Shown here: positions 23,234 to 32,483 of the stretch, one piece after another
How positions within the stretch are numbered: the first letter of the stretch is position 1
Layout of the letters: each line of letters starts with the position of its first letter
From: an uncultured Rhodothermaceae bacterium
GTDB lineage: Bacteria > Bacteroidota > Rhodothermia > Rhodothermales > Salinibacteraceae
DNA: 35,330 nt
Direction of reading: 5' to 3'
Assembly: GCA_913056335.1 (NCBI GenBank)
Contig: CAJXLX010000021.1
Location: forward strand, 1-35,330
Program-made: the position numbers and the translations under genes
The notes under the pieces: generated by a model
Told to the model about the DNA's origin: nothing
The model's input: the letters and a program-made list of their open reading frames with translations, nothing else
Database searches by the model: none

Positions 23234-25864
23234 TTATTCAACCGGACGATAGAAGCGTACCCAGTCGTATTCAGAGCGCACCGGGAAATTGCTATCGTCG
23301 ATCTCTCCGGCAAAGCTGGACGAATCCGACACCCACAGATTCATCATAATCTGCATGTCGATGTCGGGAATCTCGTTCGGGCTGGCGCCCTCCACGGTGG
23401 CCTGCTTCACCAGCTGGCCGTCGCGGTACCACTTGATCTCGCCCGGCAGCCATTCGAAAGCGTAGTTGTGGAACTCTTCGGAGGCATCATAGCTCAGCCC
23501 CACCCCTTCGGGGAAGGGCGGCACCTGATAGGCGTCGTTGTTGGGTTCGCCCTCGGGCCCTTCGTTGAAGTAGATGTTCGTAAGCATCGAGCGGTTGTTC
23601 TTCCCCACCACCTCAATGTCAATCTCTTGCCACGGGTTGTAGCGGTAGCCGAAGAAGGAAGACACCGTACCGCTGGGCCCGGCGGACTTCATGCGTACCT
23701 CGTAGCAGCCGTAGCCGTAGAAGCCGTCCTGGTTGTCGGTGCGCAGTTCGGCCCCGGTGTACGGGCGGCCCTGGTACTGCTCTTCCCGCAGGTTGAGTAT
23801 CATCTTGCCGTCCTCGTACGTGATGTTTTCGGGACGGAAGTAGGCCAGATTGCCGTTGAACGTGGCATTGCCGCGATCCCAGAACTCTTCGTTCGGTTCG
23901 TTGAATTCATCTTCGAAGAACATCTCGTAGTCGTCTCCGGCGCACGCGCTCTGCACGGTTTCATCCGGTCCCAGGTCTTCGCTGGAGTAGATGATGTCAT
24001 CTACAGTGAAGGTAAACGTCTCGCCCGGTAGGTTCCCAATAGCGAAGACGAGGTTGGCGATGCGAGACGAGAGTTCGCCATTGCCGCCGGTCTCAACCGA
24101 GTTATCATCGGCGAACGCACTGAGCGGTACGCTGATGCGGGTGTAGCCTTCGTCGCTGGGCTCAACGAGGTATTCGTATTCAAACTCGTCGTCGGTCGAG
24201 CCAGAGCCATCAAAGGAGCCGTTGCCGTCCTCATCTTCCTGCAGGTTAATCTCCAGGGTGTACGGCACCGTCGCATCCGACTGGATGTACATCGTGAAGT
24301 ATGGGTCGTTGCCCAGACCAGAAAGGTCGAGGCCTTGCACCTCAATCTCGCTGCTGGTGCCTTTTCCATATCCGGCAAAACCGCCGCCTCCACCGCCTTC
24401 GATGGTAGCAGCAAGAGCTGTAGAGCCACTGCTCTCCATCGGCACGTCGCCGGTTTCAGCCAGGTCGATGCTCGCACCTCCGCCTGCAAAGGAGAAGTAC
24501 TCACCATCTTCGGTGCCATCCTCGAAGCCGTCGAACACGATCTGTCCGTCGCCATCATCATCGCCACGGAAGTCGCTGGTGCCACCGGTGTCATCATCAG
24601 GCATCACCGTGACCGTTTGCGATGTGGTGGCGGTGGCGCCTTCGTCATCGGTAACCGTGAGCGAGACGGTGTAGTCGCCTGCTTCGCTATAGGTGTGCGA
24701 CGCCTCGGCACCGGTTGCAGTGGTGCCGTCGCCAAAGTCCCATTCGCGCGAGGCGATCATGCCATCGTCGGTCGAGTTGTCGGTAAAGGTCACCGACTCA
24801 CCGACGAGAGGAGCGCTGGGTTCGATGCTGAAGCTAACGGAGGGCGGCGTGTTTTCGTCTCCACCGCCGTTGCCGCCATCGTCTTCACCCGGAATGTCGC
24901 CACGGCGCGCTAATCGAGCAATGGATAGGGTTCCCGTGAAGGTATCGGAGCGTCCCAGGAAGCCAAGCGAGCCGCCGTCGTTCACGAGCAGCACAGCCTC
25001 GCTAACAATGCTCGGATCGGCCGGCTGGCCGTCGAACTGGGCAAAGTTACCTCGGAAGTCGAAGTAGTACTCGCGGTACTCGCCATCGGCAGGCACTTCT
25101 TTAACAAGTGGTTCGATGCTGCCGTTAGCGTCGGGGCCATCGGCGGTGTTCAAGGCCAGGCGCACAATGGCCGGGCCGGGGCTGTCTGCGGAGACCTTCA
25201 TGCGAGCTACGACAACCTGCGTATCGGTAAAGTCGACAACTTCATTTAAGCTGTGGGATAATCCTGGAAACGCGTTCGGGCCGCCGGTTTCGGCTCCCTC
25301 AACATTCAACTCTCCGTCTACGATGCTGGCCCCTGCAATACCATTAAAGAAGAAGATGGGAGGCAGGGGGTCGGCGGCCGGTCCGACCTCGGCATCGACA
25401 ACGCCGCCGCCGAGGTAGTCCGTGATTAGGGTATCATCGAAGCCCACATCGCCAAATAGCTGGACGGTAATGGTGCGTCCGTCTGCGTTGAAGCGGATGG
25501 GCTCAACGAAGGTGCTGATCTCGTCGGAGGGCGAAAAGGTGACGTCGAACACGCTGGTTCCGTTATCGGGAGAACCCGTATCTTCCGCCGCTGAGATGCT
25601 GAACGGCGCAGGCACCTCTTCGGGACGCGGGCGGCTGCCCAGCGATGTGTACGTAAGCGTGAGCTGCTGGGTGGTATCGGGCGTGCCAGGCGTTACCTCG
25701 AACGATATACGTTGCGAGTTCGCCGTGATCACGTTATCGCCATCGTCGTTCATCGGGCTCTGGTCACAGCCTGCTATGAGGGCGCTGGTAACCATCAGCG
25801 CCGCGAGGGCTACCACGCTAAACAGCGCGGTTCGAGGCCAGGAAGAGGGTAAAAGGGTATACAT
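23234..25864 (-). CDS. Multidomain GH16 endo-beta-glucanase (laminarinase-like) lipoprotein with PKD domain
   Basis: 876 residues from the ATG at 25864; another ATG lies three codons upstream. The lipoprotein signal ends MVTSALIAGC. Next come an Ig-like region, a jelly-roll-like domain (PLPPIFFFNGIAG ... YYFDFRGNFAQFDGQ), a PKD domain near 385-465 (SREWDFGDGTTATG ... AGDYTVSLTVTDDEG), a second CBM-like jelly roll (FDGFEDGTEDGEYF ... FTVDDIIY) and the GH16 domain. The catalytic motif is WQEIDIEVVG, near residue 745 (nucleophile Glu, Asp, acid/base Glu). GH16 enzymes cut beta-1,3 or mixed beta-1,3/1,4 glucans, or agar-type galactans. The GH3 neighbour favours a glucan. The probable place is the outer cell surface. 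Confidence 0.94.
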   Translation of the reverse strand: MYTLLPSSWPRTALFSVVALAALMVTSALIAGCDQSPMNDDGDNVITANSQRISFEVTPGTPDTTQQLTLTYTSLGSRPRPEEVPAPFSISAAEDTGSPDNGTSVFDVTFSPSDEISTFVEPIRFNADGRTITVQLFGDVGFDDTLITDYLGGGVVDAEVGPAADPLPPIFFFNGIAGASIVDGELNVEGAETGGPNAFPGLSHSLNEVVDFTDTQVVVARMKVSADSPGPAIVRLALNTADGPDANGSIEPLVKEVPADGEYREYYFDFRGNFAQFDGQPADPSIVSEAVLLVNDGGSLGFLGRSDTFTGTLSIARLARRGDIPGEDDGGNGGGDENTPPSVSFSIEPSAPLVGESVTFTDNSTDDGMIASREWDFGDGTTATGAEASHTYSEAGDYTVSLTVTDDEGATATTSQTVTVMPDDDTGGTSDFRGDDDGDGQIVFDGFEDGTEDGEYFSFAGGGASIDLAETGDVPMESSGSTALAATIEGGGGGGFAGYGKGTSSEIEVQGLDLSGLGNDPYFTMYIQSDATVPYTLEINLQEDEDGNGSFDGSGSTDDEFEYEYLVEPSDEGYTRISVPLSAFADDNSVETGGNGELSSRIANLVFAIGNLPGETFTFTVDDIIYSSEDLGPDETVQSACAGDDYEMFFEDEFNEPNEEFWDRGNATFNGNLAYFRPENITYEDGKMILNLREEQYQGRPYTGAELRTDNQDGFYGYGCYEVRMKSAGPSGTVSSFFGYRYNPWQEIDIEVVGKNNRSMLTNIYFNEGPEGEPNNDAYQVPPFPEGVGLSYDASEEFHNYAFEWLPGEIKWYRDGQLVKQATVEGASPNEIPDIDMQIMMNLWVSDSSSFAGEIDDSNFPVRSEYDWVRFYRPVE

Positions 25865-25975
25865 GGCAGTCATCGTACAAAGCAAAAGGGTAGCGGAGGA
25901 GGCGCCGGGCATCATACACGCCGCACGCTGCAGCTCAATCGCCCAAGCGGCAGCGGCGGCAAAACGCGACATGGA

Positions 25976-27553
25976 TCAGTAGCCCGGGTTCTGCTGCAGG
26001 GCGCCATCACTGAGGTCAATCTCGCGCTGCGGGATAGGCATGCGCTCGTGGGTACCGGCCACAAATCCAGCATCACTCAGCACCTCGTCGGCGCGGCCTT
26101 GACGCATCAGATCGAAGAAGCGCAGGTCTTCCATAGCAAGCTCCAGCCGGCGCTCGCGATAGATGGCCTCGCGCAGTTCGCCCTGGTTGGTCGTGGTAAT
26201 GTCGGGAAGCACGCCAGATGGATTGTCTGCGTTTTGGCGCGCCCGTTCTCGCACGCGGTTCAAGGATTCGAGTGCGGCGGGGGCGTTGCCCAGTTCATTG
26301 GCGGCTTCGGCATGCCAGAGCAGCAGGTTCGCGAAGCGCAGGTAGCGCACGTTGCTCGGCCCTTCGTAATCGCCCACGCCCTGGTTCGATGGGTACAGGT
26401 TCTGGGGAATCCAGATTTTCTCGTTGTGATACCCGGAGCGGCTGGTTGCTCCGCCAACCGTCGTTCCATCGGGCATGACCTCTCCGTCGAAGATGATCGT
26501 CGCATCCAGTCGGGGGTCGTTACTGTCGAACGCATCCACCAAGCCCTGTGTGGGCTGCTTGAAGCCGAAGCCCCAGGTGGTGCGGCTGGCCTGCCACACG
26601 TTTCCGTAATAGCCTTCAATTTCATTGGCATCCTGGGCGTAGTTGATCTCGAAGATCGAGCCCGGCCCATGTTCACCACTGGTGCGGAAGATGCCGCCAA
26701 AGTCGTCGGCCAGGCGGTATTCGCCCGAGTTGATCACCTGACGCGCAAGCGTCTCGGCCTCGCTCCACTCTTTCTGGAAGATATGCGCTTTCACCCGCAG
26801 CGTGTTGGCCGCCCCCATCGTGGCGCGTCCGTATTCGGAGGTGCTGAGTTCACCCTTTGTGGGCAGCTCCTGCGCGGCAGCACGCAGATCGTCCTCGATC
26901 AGCGTCCACACTTCAGGTTCAGGCGAGCGCGGCTGATCGGCATTGCCGATGGTTACCTCACCGGTGAGCAGCACAATGCCCGGACCGTTGTTGCTGTCGG
27001 GGTCCATACCGAAGGCCTGCAGCAGGTAAAAGTTAGCATAGGCCCGAATGAAGCGGGCCTGTGCAAGAATGTCGGCCCGCTCCGCCTCGTCCATCTCGAT
27101 GTCCGGAACGTTGTTAAGGATGCGGTTTGAGCGCGTCACGGCTTCGTAGAGACTGCTCCACATCTTGGCGATGTAGAGATTGTTCGGGTTCACCGTAAAG
27201 GATTGCACATCGTCGATGTCGGGCTGGTCGTTCTGGCTCTCGCCGCCTTTAAAGGCGTTGTCGGAGGCCACTTCGCCGAACACCATGTCGTATCCAGCCA
27301 GAAACGTAGGCGCGCCCTGGTAGGTCGGCACCTCGTACTGCTGTTGGAGGGCATCGTAGGCGCCGGCAAGGGCGCGGTTGGCATCGTCGGCACTGGTGAA
27401 GAAGCTGGCGCTGGTCTGTTCGCCCTGCGGTTCGATGTCGAGCATGTTGTCGCATCCGGTCCACACGCCCGCCCCAAGGAGGAGCGTGCAGAGCAGGAGC
27501 GCACGCCCTGTAGCAATGCGCGAGCGAGCCGTTTGTAGGAGAGATAACATCAT
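25976..27553 (-). CDS. susD: SusD/RagB-family glycan-binding lipoprotein
   Basis: 525 residues from the ATG at 27553, with a second ATG directly after. The signal ends GAGVWTGCDNMLDIEP; the Cys followed shortly by LDIEPQGE is the standard SusD beginning. The middle shows the tetratricopeptide-like helices (ADILAQARFIRAYANFYLLQ is diagnostic). The C-terminal part has RYLRFANLLLWHAEAANELG and IYRERRLELAMEDLRFFDLM, both typical SusD motifs. It captures oligosaccharides at the cell surface and acts as a lid on SusC. It follows susC by 105 bases and precedes the GH16 gene by 111. Confidence 0.96.
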   Translation of the reverse strand: MMLSLLQTARSRIATGRALLLCTLLLGAGVWTGCDNMLDIEPQGEQTSASFFTSADDANRALAGAYDALQQQYEVPTYQGAPTFLAGYDMVFGEVASDNAFKGGESQNDQPDIDDVQSFTVNPNNLYIAKMWSSLYEAVTRSNRILNNVPDIEMDEAERADILAQARFIRAYANFYLLQAFGMDPDSNNGPGIVLLTGEVTIGNADQPRSPEPEVWTLIEDDLRAAAQELPTKGELSTSEYGRATMGAANTLRVKAHIFQKEWSEAETLARQVINSGEYRLADDFGGIFRTSGEHGPGSIFEINYAQDANEIEGYYGNVWQASRTTWGFGFKQPTQGLVDAFDSNDPRLDATIIFDGEVMPDGTTVGGATSRSGYHNEKIWIPQNLYPSNQGVGDYEGPSNVRYLRFANLLLWHAEAANELGNAPAALESLNRVRERARQNADNPSGVLPDITTTNQGELREAIYRERRLELAMEDLRFFDLMRQGRADEVLSDAGFVAGTHERMPIPQREIDLSDGALQQNPGY

Positions 27554-27658
27554 GGGGATGGAGCAAGGTGTGGTATAATGGGAGGCAGAGCGCTGGGGCC
27601 CGGGCGGCCCCATGCGATCTATCAAGAGCAGGCGGGGCAAGGCCCCGGCACGCGGCCG

Positions 27659-30600
27659 TTAGAACTGAAAGTCGAGGCCCACCGTAATGGTGCGCGATTG
27701 CGGGTACACGCCCCGGTCGATGCCGCGATCGAGGACGCCGTTGCGCTCGCCAATTTCAGGATCGAAGCCTTCGTATCCGGTCAGGGTAAGCAGATTCTGT
27801 CCGCTTACGAAGACGCGTGCGCTGCGTACTGATGCCCCTACTGCATCAAACAAGCGATCGGGGACGGTATAGCCAAACGTCACGTTTTTGAGGCGCAGGT
27901 ATGACCCGTCGCGCACGTAGCGATCCGAGATGCGTGTGTTCAGGTTGGGGTCACTTACCGTAAGGCGCGGCACGTCGGTGCTGGTGCCGGGACCGGTCCA
28001 GCGATTCAGGGCGTCTTCTTCGAGGTTGAAGATGCCCGAGCCGAGCGTGTAGTACTCGTACGCCGCGAACAGCTCGTTCCCCTGAACCCCCTGCAGCAGC
28101 ACGCTCAGGTCGAACCCGCGAAATGCCACCCGGCCATTAATCCCATAGGTGAAGTCGGGGAACGGATTGCCGATGAATGTGCGATCGTCATCGTTAATGA
28201 CGCCGTCGTCGTTCAGGTCGCGGAAGCGAATGTCGCCCGGCGCGGTGCCGCCAGACTGAAACGCGTGCTCGTCGACTTCTTCCTGCGTCTGGAAGAGGCC
28301 GTCGGTTACGTAGCCGTAGAAGGAGCCAATGGGCTGCCCCACTACGGTGCGCGTGATGTTGCCCTGGCGGTAGCCGCCGCTCTCAAGGGCAGTGCTGGCG
28401 CCGAGGCTCTTCACTTCATTGCTCACAGTGGCGATGTTGGCGCCCACGTCGTACGTCAGGTCGCCGTCGAGTGCGGTGTCGCTCCAGCTAAGGGCGAGCT
28501 CAAAGCCGCTGTTCTGAATATCGCCTGCGTTCTGGACCTGCCCAGACCGCTGCGCACCGCTCGTAGAGAGCTGCGGCACGACGAGGAGCAGGTCGCTCGT
28601 GTTCTTGACGTAGTACTCAGCGTTTATGCTGAGGCGGTCGAGCAGCGTCGCATCCAGCCCAAAGCTGGTCTGTCGCGACTCTTCCCACTGCAGGTCGGGG
28701 TTGCCGGCGCCGCCCAGCGTAGCACCAGGGACGAAGTTGCCTTCACCCAGTGCGTAGGCGGGGAAGGTTTCGATCGTCGTCAGGAACGCGAAGTCATCAA
28801 TGGCATCGTTCCCGTTAATGCCGTAGCCACCACGGATCTTCAGGTCGTTCACCCACTCCACGTCATCCATGAAGTCCTCTTCCGAGAGGCGCCACGCTGC
28901 CGAGAACGAGGGGAAAAATCCAAATCGTTTGTTTTCACCAAACCGGGTCGAGCCGTCGTAGCGGGCCACAATCGTAGCCAGGTAGCGACCACCATAGCTG
29001 TAGTTTAAGCGGCTGAAGTACGATAGGAGGCGCGACTGCTCAAGATTCCCACCCGCGCTCTGGCTTCCATCAGCTTGATCCAAGTAGCGCAGTGAGGGAT
29101 CTTCACTCGGTAGAACCTGAGCCCCTGCCGACACAAACTCGTACGTATTCCATTCAGCAGACGTACCCCCCAGCAGCGTGACGTCGTGCTGCTCGCCGAA
29201 GACCCGGCTATACTCTGCCGTATTTGTCCATATTAGGGACGTACGTTGATCGCTGTACCGATTTACGCCATTGATGGTGTTTCTAAACGTAGGACTGACC
29301 TCGTAGGTCGGTGTAAACGAGTAGTTGTCGCCGTATCGCAGGTCGAGGCCAAAGTCGGACCGCAGCGTGAGGCCGTCGATCGGCATCAGGTCGGCGAACA
29401 CGTTACCAGCAATGCGGGTCGCGCGGTCTTCCGAGTTGTTGAAGTCAAGCACAGCCACCGGGTTGTTGGCGTTGTTGCCAAACCGGCTGAAGGTGTAGTT
29501 ATCGGTCGTATTGAGCGATGGATCGCGGACCGGCTGCGCGGGTGAGAACTGCAGCGTCTGAATCAGGAAGTTGCTGACGTCATTGCCCTCGGGGACTGTG
29601 TTGCGAAAGTCGCGCCCGATCGAGAGGTTTTCGCCAACCGTGAAGAGTCCGGATTCGGACGTGTATTCGGTGTTGATACGGAAGTTAATCTGACGGAAGT
29701 CCGACGTTTTAACGATCCCCGTTTCGTCAGTGAAGTCGCCGCTCACGCGGAAGCTAAAGCCGTCGCCTCCTCCCGAAACACCCAAGCTGTACTTCTGGAA
29801 TGTGCCCGTTTGAAAGATTTCGTCTTGCCAGTTGGTCGATTGCCCACGCAGCGCAGTTGGATTCTCGTAGACAGGGGCCTGGTCCGCATTGATGGCGGCT
29901 TCGTTGCGTAAGGTCGCATACTCAGCGGCCTCGGCCATGTCGAGCTGGCCTGGAACCTCGGATGCCCCGTACTGCGCGTTAAAGCTGACGCGCGTTTCTC
30001 CCGACTGGCCCTTCTTCGTCGTGATGAGAATGACGCCATTGGCCCCTTGCGTGCCGTAGATGGCAGCGCCTGCTGCATCCTTAATCACGTCGATGGAGGC
30101 AATGTCGTTGGGATTCAGGTAGTCAGGACGATCGGGCAGGGGCAGCCCGTCGACCACGTAGAGCGGATCATTGTTGCCGGGCGAGGCGATGCCGCGAATC
30201 CGCACGCTAAACCCCTGGCCCGGACTCCCCGAGTTCTGCGTGACGACAAGGCCGGGAATAGTGCCTTGAAGCGCTTCCGTGGGATCCGTAAGCGATCGGT
30301 TGGCGAGTTCGTCTTCCGAAATCGAAGAGATAGAGGTCGTCAACTCGCCCCGTTCTTGCTCACCGTACCCTACCACGACGATCTCGTCCAGCGACGTGCC
30401 CGTAGCCAGCGCAAAATTGATCTCAATGGTTTCGCCTTCTGCCACGGTAACATCTTCCGTTGAAGAGGTATACCCCACAAACGAGGCGCGCAGCGTGTAC
30501 GTGCCAGGCTCTATCGAGAGGCTGTAGGTGCCGTCGGCGCCGGTACTTGTACCGATGGGCGTGTCGGGGACGACAACATTCGCCCCCGGTAAGGCCTCGC

Positions 30601-30727
30601 CCGTTTCGCCATCGGTGACGGTACCTGTGATGGTACCCGTTTGCTGGGCAACAACGGGAGCAGGCCCGACCAGGGCCACGCCCAGGGCAAAACAGGTGAG
30701 TAGTGCGTATAACCGTTTCCAAACCAT
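27659..30727 (-). CDS. susC: SusC/RagA-family TonB-dependent outer membrane transporter
   Basis: 1022 residues. Signal peptide to about residue 28, then a carboxypeptidase-regulatory-like beta domain (GTVTDGETGEALPGANV ... LRASFVGY), the TonB-box region (TSLDEIVVVGYG) and a plug domain. The plug holds the SusC-specific VRIRGIASPGNNDPLYVVDG and ATIYGT-type IYGTQGANGVILITTKKG. The 22-stranded barrel ends in the aromatic F (GLDFQF). It imports oligosaccharides across the outer membrane using TonB energy. As the first gene of the locus, its upstream region carries two LacI-type operators at 30865-30916. Confidence 0.97.
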   Translation of the reverse strand: MVWKRLYALLTCFALGVALVGPAPVVAQQTGTITGTVTDGETGEALPGANVVVPDTPIGTSTGADGTYSLSIEPGTYTLRASFVGYTSSTEDVTVAEGETIEINFALATGTSLDEIVVVGYGEQERGELTTSISSISEDELANRSLTDPTEALQGTIPGLVVTQNSGSPGQGFSVRIRGIASPGNNDPLYVVDGLPLPDRPDYLNPNDIASIDVIKDAAGAAIYGTQGANGVILITTKKGQSGETRVSFNAQYGASEVPGQLDMAEAAEYATLRNEAAINADQAPVYENPTALRGQSTNWQDEIFQTGTFQKYSLGVSGGGDGFSFRVSGDFTDETGIVKTSDFRQINFRINTEYTSESGLFTVGENLSIGRDFRNTVPEGNDVSNFLIQTLQFSPAQPVRDPSLNTTDNYTFSRFGNNANNPVAVLDFNNSEDRATRIAGNVFADLMPIDGLTLRSDFGLDLRYGDNYSFTPTYEVSPTFRNTINGVNRYSDQRTSLIWTNTAEYSRVFGEQHDVTLLGGTSAEWNTYEFVSAGAQVLPSEDPSLRYLDQADGSQSAGGNLEQSRLLSYFSRLNYSYGGRYLATIVARYDGSTRFGENKRFGFFPSFSAAWRLSEEDFMDDVEWVNDLKIRGGYGINGNDAIDDFAFLTTIETFPAYALGEGNFVPGATLGGAGNPDLQWEESRQTSFGLDATLLDRLSINAEYYVKNTSDLLLVVPQLSTSGAQRSGQVQNAGDIQNSGFELALSWSDTALDGDLTYDVGANIATVSNEVKSLGASTALESGGYRQGNITRTVVGQPIGSFYGYVTDGLFQTQEEVDEHAFQSGGTAPGDIRFRDLNDDGVINDDDRTFIGNPFPDFTYGINGRVAFRGFDLSVLLQGVQGNELFAAYEYYTLGSGIFNLEEDALNRWTGPGTSTDVPRLTVSDPNLNTRISDRYVRDGSYLRLKNVTFGYTVPDRLFDAVGASVRSARVFVSGQNLLTLTGYEGFDPEIGERNGVLDRGIDRGVYPQSRTITVGLDFQF

Positions 30728-30800
30728 AATACTTGGCAGAGTCTACAGAAGGGGCCAGAAAGCAGGGCCCGCTGTGCGGGCGTCGAAGCACTTTTCGGGA

Positions 30801-30808
30801 AAGCGCTT
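30801..30808. promoter_or_regulatory. Possible additional LacI-type half-operator
   Basis: AAGCGCTT is a perfect 8-base palindrome of the kind many LacI-family proteins bind, about 75 bases upstream of susC. The flanks (GGGA and CCAA) do not extend it cleanly. Weak on its own. Confidence 0.25.
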
Positions 30809-30864
30809 CCAAATAGCCTGCAAAATAAACAGGCTGATAGCGTAAAGCGAGCGGTTCGATTAGG

Positions 30865-30878
30865 TGAAACCGGTTTCA
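30865..30878. promoter_or_regulatory. LacI-family operator O1 upstream of susC
   Basis: TGAAACCGGTTTCA is a perfect 14-base palindrome with a central CCGG, as expected for a LacI-family dimer whose hinge helices insert at the central CG step. Its centre is about 144 bases upstream of the susC start and 35 bases from the second operator. Confidence 0.75.
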
Positions 30879-30896
30879 TTACGGTGCAAAAAAAGT

Positions 30897-30916
30897 GATT
30901 GAAACCGGTTTCAATC
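30897..30916. promoter_or_regulatory. LacI-family operator O2 upstream of susC
   Basis: GATTGAAACCGGTTTCAATC is a perfect 20-base palindrome sharing its GAAACCGGTTTC core with O1. Two such exact palindromes 35 bases apart are very unlikely by chance. They make the neighbouring LacI-family protein the obvious ligand. Confidence 0.8.
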
Positions 30917-31005
30917 GGATGTTTACCTTAGGGACACGGCAGGAAAATTACAAGCTGTGTTACCAAATCTTCAAAAAATAAGCAGGGGAGAGCCCCTTGA
31001 TTTCT

Positions 31006-31174
31006 GGTAGCGGTCCAACGCTACGTGATAGAGAAAACGTACCAGTAGCCGGAGACGGGGAGTGCCGTTCGGCGCGGACGTCTCCGGTGGAGTTGACGGG
31101 GGCGAACGGTCCTCTGTTCGCCCCAGGAGACGTTTTCATCAGGGGGAGCGATCACTTAACGTCTATCCACTACC
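31006..31174. repeat. Structured dispersed repeat, copy 2
   Basis: 169 bases matching 5535-5725 in the same orientation. Terminal inverted repeat GGTAGCGG...CTACGTGAT against ATCACTTAACGT...CCACTACC. The inner stems are conserved: GGAGACG/CGTCTCC with a GTGCC-GTTC-GGCGC cap, and GGGGCGAAC/GTTCGCCCC with a 7-base loop in place of the extra hairpin of copy 1. Base changes in the first cap keep pairing (G-T wobble). It lies between the operators of susC and the end of the lacI-type gene. Confidence 0.85.
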
Positions 31175-31430
31175 TGTTTTTTCTGTGACAGCCAAGAAGT
31201 GACGGTGCTCTTTCATAGGCGTTATGGTAAACATGCGTAGGGCATTACCCACGAAGCGACCTACATCATGGAATGCACGTTGTCTCACAGGGCGAACATT
31301 TTGAGCGTTCTGATGCCGATACCTTTTGGCAGAAGACGTGCTTTGGGCGTGCGGATCCCCCAGCCCTTATTCTGCTCCCCAAGAATGCCATCATGTGGTG
31401 GGAGCGGGATAGCATGCCTCGCGGCTTAGG
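31175..31430. other. Gene-free stretch between the repeat and the LacI-family gene
   Basis: One short open frame on the + strand (from 31273) overlaps the regulator gene antisense and has no recognisable family. I see no operator or terminator hairpin. Confidence 0.4.
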
Positions 31431-32426
31431 TTACGTACTTGCCCGTACGATTAGTTCAGTAGGAAGCACAGTCTGGCGGGGCCGCTCGGGATCGGCGGCA
31501 TGAATCATGCTGAAGAGGCGCTCGGCCGCGTGGCGGCCCAGGTCGTAGACGGGTACGCGAATGGTGGTAAGTGCCGGAGTGGTATACTGAGCGCTTGGTA
31601 TATCGTCGAAGCCCGCCATCGCCAGGTCGGTGGGGATGCGTACGCCCCTTTTTTGGAGTGCCGACATCGCACCAATGGCCATGTAATCATTGCACGAGAA
31701 TACCGCATCGGGGAGTGTATCCAGTTCAAGGAGTCGACGCCCGGCTTCGTATCCACTGGCTTGCGTAAAATCGCCCTCGATAACGGGCTGCGCGTCGGGG
31801 TCGATACCGGCCTCGTGGAGCGCGGCACGATAGCCTCTACGGCGTTCGCGCACGTCATGGCTGTGCGGCGGGCCCAGAATGATTCCAATACGCCGATGGC
31901 CGCGCTCAATAAGGTGCTGGGTGGCGGCGTAGCCCCCGGCTCGGTTCTCGATCTTGAACGAGTTGTAGGGCAGCGACTCAGAGGCGTTGTTCATAAACAC
32001 CACGGGCACGTCGATGGCATACTCGTCGAGCAGCCCACGCTGGGCATCTGCCTGAATGGTCATAATCAGCAGCCCGTCTACGCGCCCTTGTAGTGACTGC
32101 AAGGCGGCCTCGCTCTCTGAAAGGCTGTAGTGCGAGCTGGAGATGAGCATGTAGTGCTCTGCCTCTTGGGCTACCTCGTCGATGCCGCGAATAATCTCCG
32201 AGAAAAACTCGCCATGCGGAGCCGGAAGGATGACGCCGACGGTCTGCGTGCGCCCGTGGCTCAGGCTGCGCGCTGTGGCATTGGGCCGATACCCCATACG
32301 GTTGGCTACGTTGCGCACCCGCTCTTGCGTGTCGCTATGTACCAGATCGCTGTGGTTAAACACGCGCGATACCGTTGTGGCCGATACATCAGCCGCTTTG
32401 GCCACATCGCGAATCGTTACACTCAT
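31431..32426 (-). CDS. LacI-family transcriptional regulator of the glucan locus
   Basis: 331 residues from the ATG at 32426. The helix-turn-helix is VTIRDVAKAADVSATTVSRV, and the hinge helix NATARSLSHGRT holds the Leu that opens the operator centre. Residues from about 60 are the periplasmic-binding-protein-like sensor domain (VGVILPAPHGEFFSEIIRGI ... DAVFSCNDYMAIGAMSAL ... DLAMAGFDDIP). It presumably represses or activates susC-susD-GH16-GH3 through the GAAACCGGTTTC palindromes and releases them on binding a glucan breakdown product. A degenerate copy of the operator lies about 65 bases upstream of its own start, suggesting self-control. Confidence 0.94.
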   Translation of the reverse strand: MSVTIRDVAKAADVSATTVSRVFNHSDLVHSDTQERVRNVANRMGYRPNATARSLSHGRTQTVGVILPAPHGEFFSEIIRGIDEVAQEAEHYMLISSSHYSLSESEAALQSLQGRVDGLLIMTIQADAQRGLLDEYAIDVPVVFMNNASESLPYNSFKIENRAGGYAATQHLIERGHRRIGIILGPPHSHDVRERRRGYRAALHEAGIDPDAQPVIEGDFTQASGYEAGRRLLELDTLPDAVFSCNDYMAIGAMSALQKRGVRIPTDLAMAGFDDIPSAQYTTPALTTIRVPVYDLGRHAAERLFSMIHAADPERPRQTVLPTELIVRAST

Positions 32427-32483
32427 AAGAGAGAGGCACAATCAAAATCAAAAATAAAGATGGGACGGTTTTGACACGTCCGT

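Noticed and set aside
26048-27130. Forward open frame of 360 codons opposite susD
   Set aside because: Antisense to a gene with complete SusD motifs; no family signature of its own.
31273-31503. Small forward open frame before the LacI-family gene
   Set aside because: Composition and translation are unremarkable, and it overlaps the regulator gene antisense.
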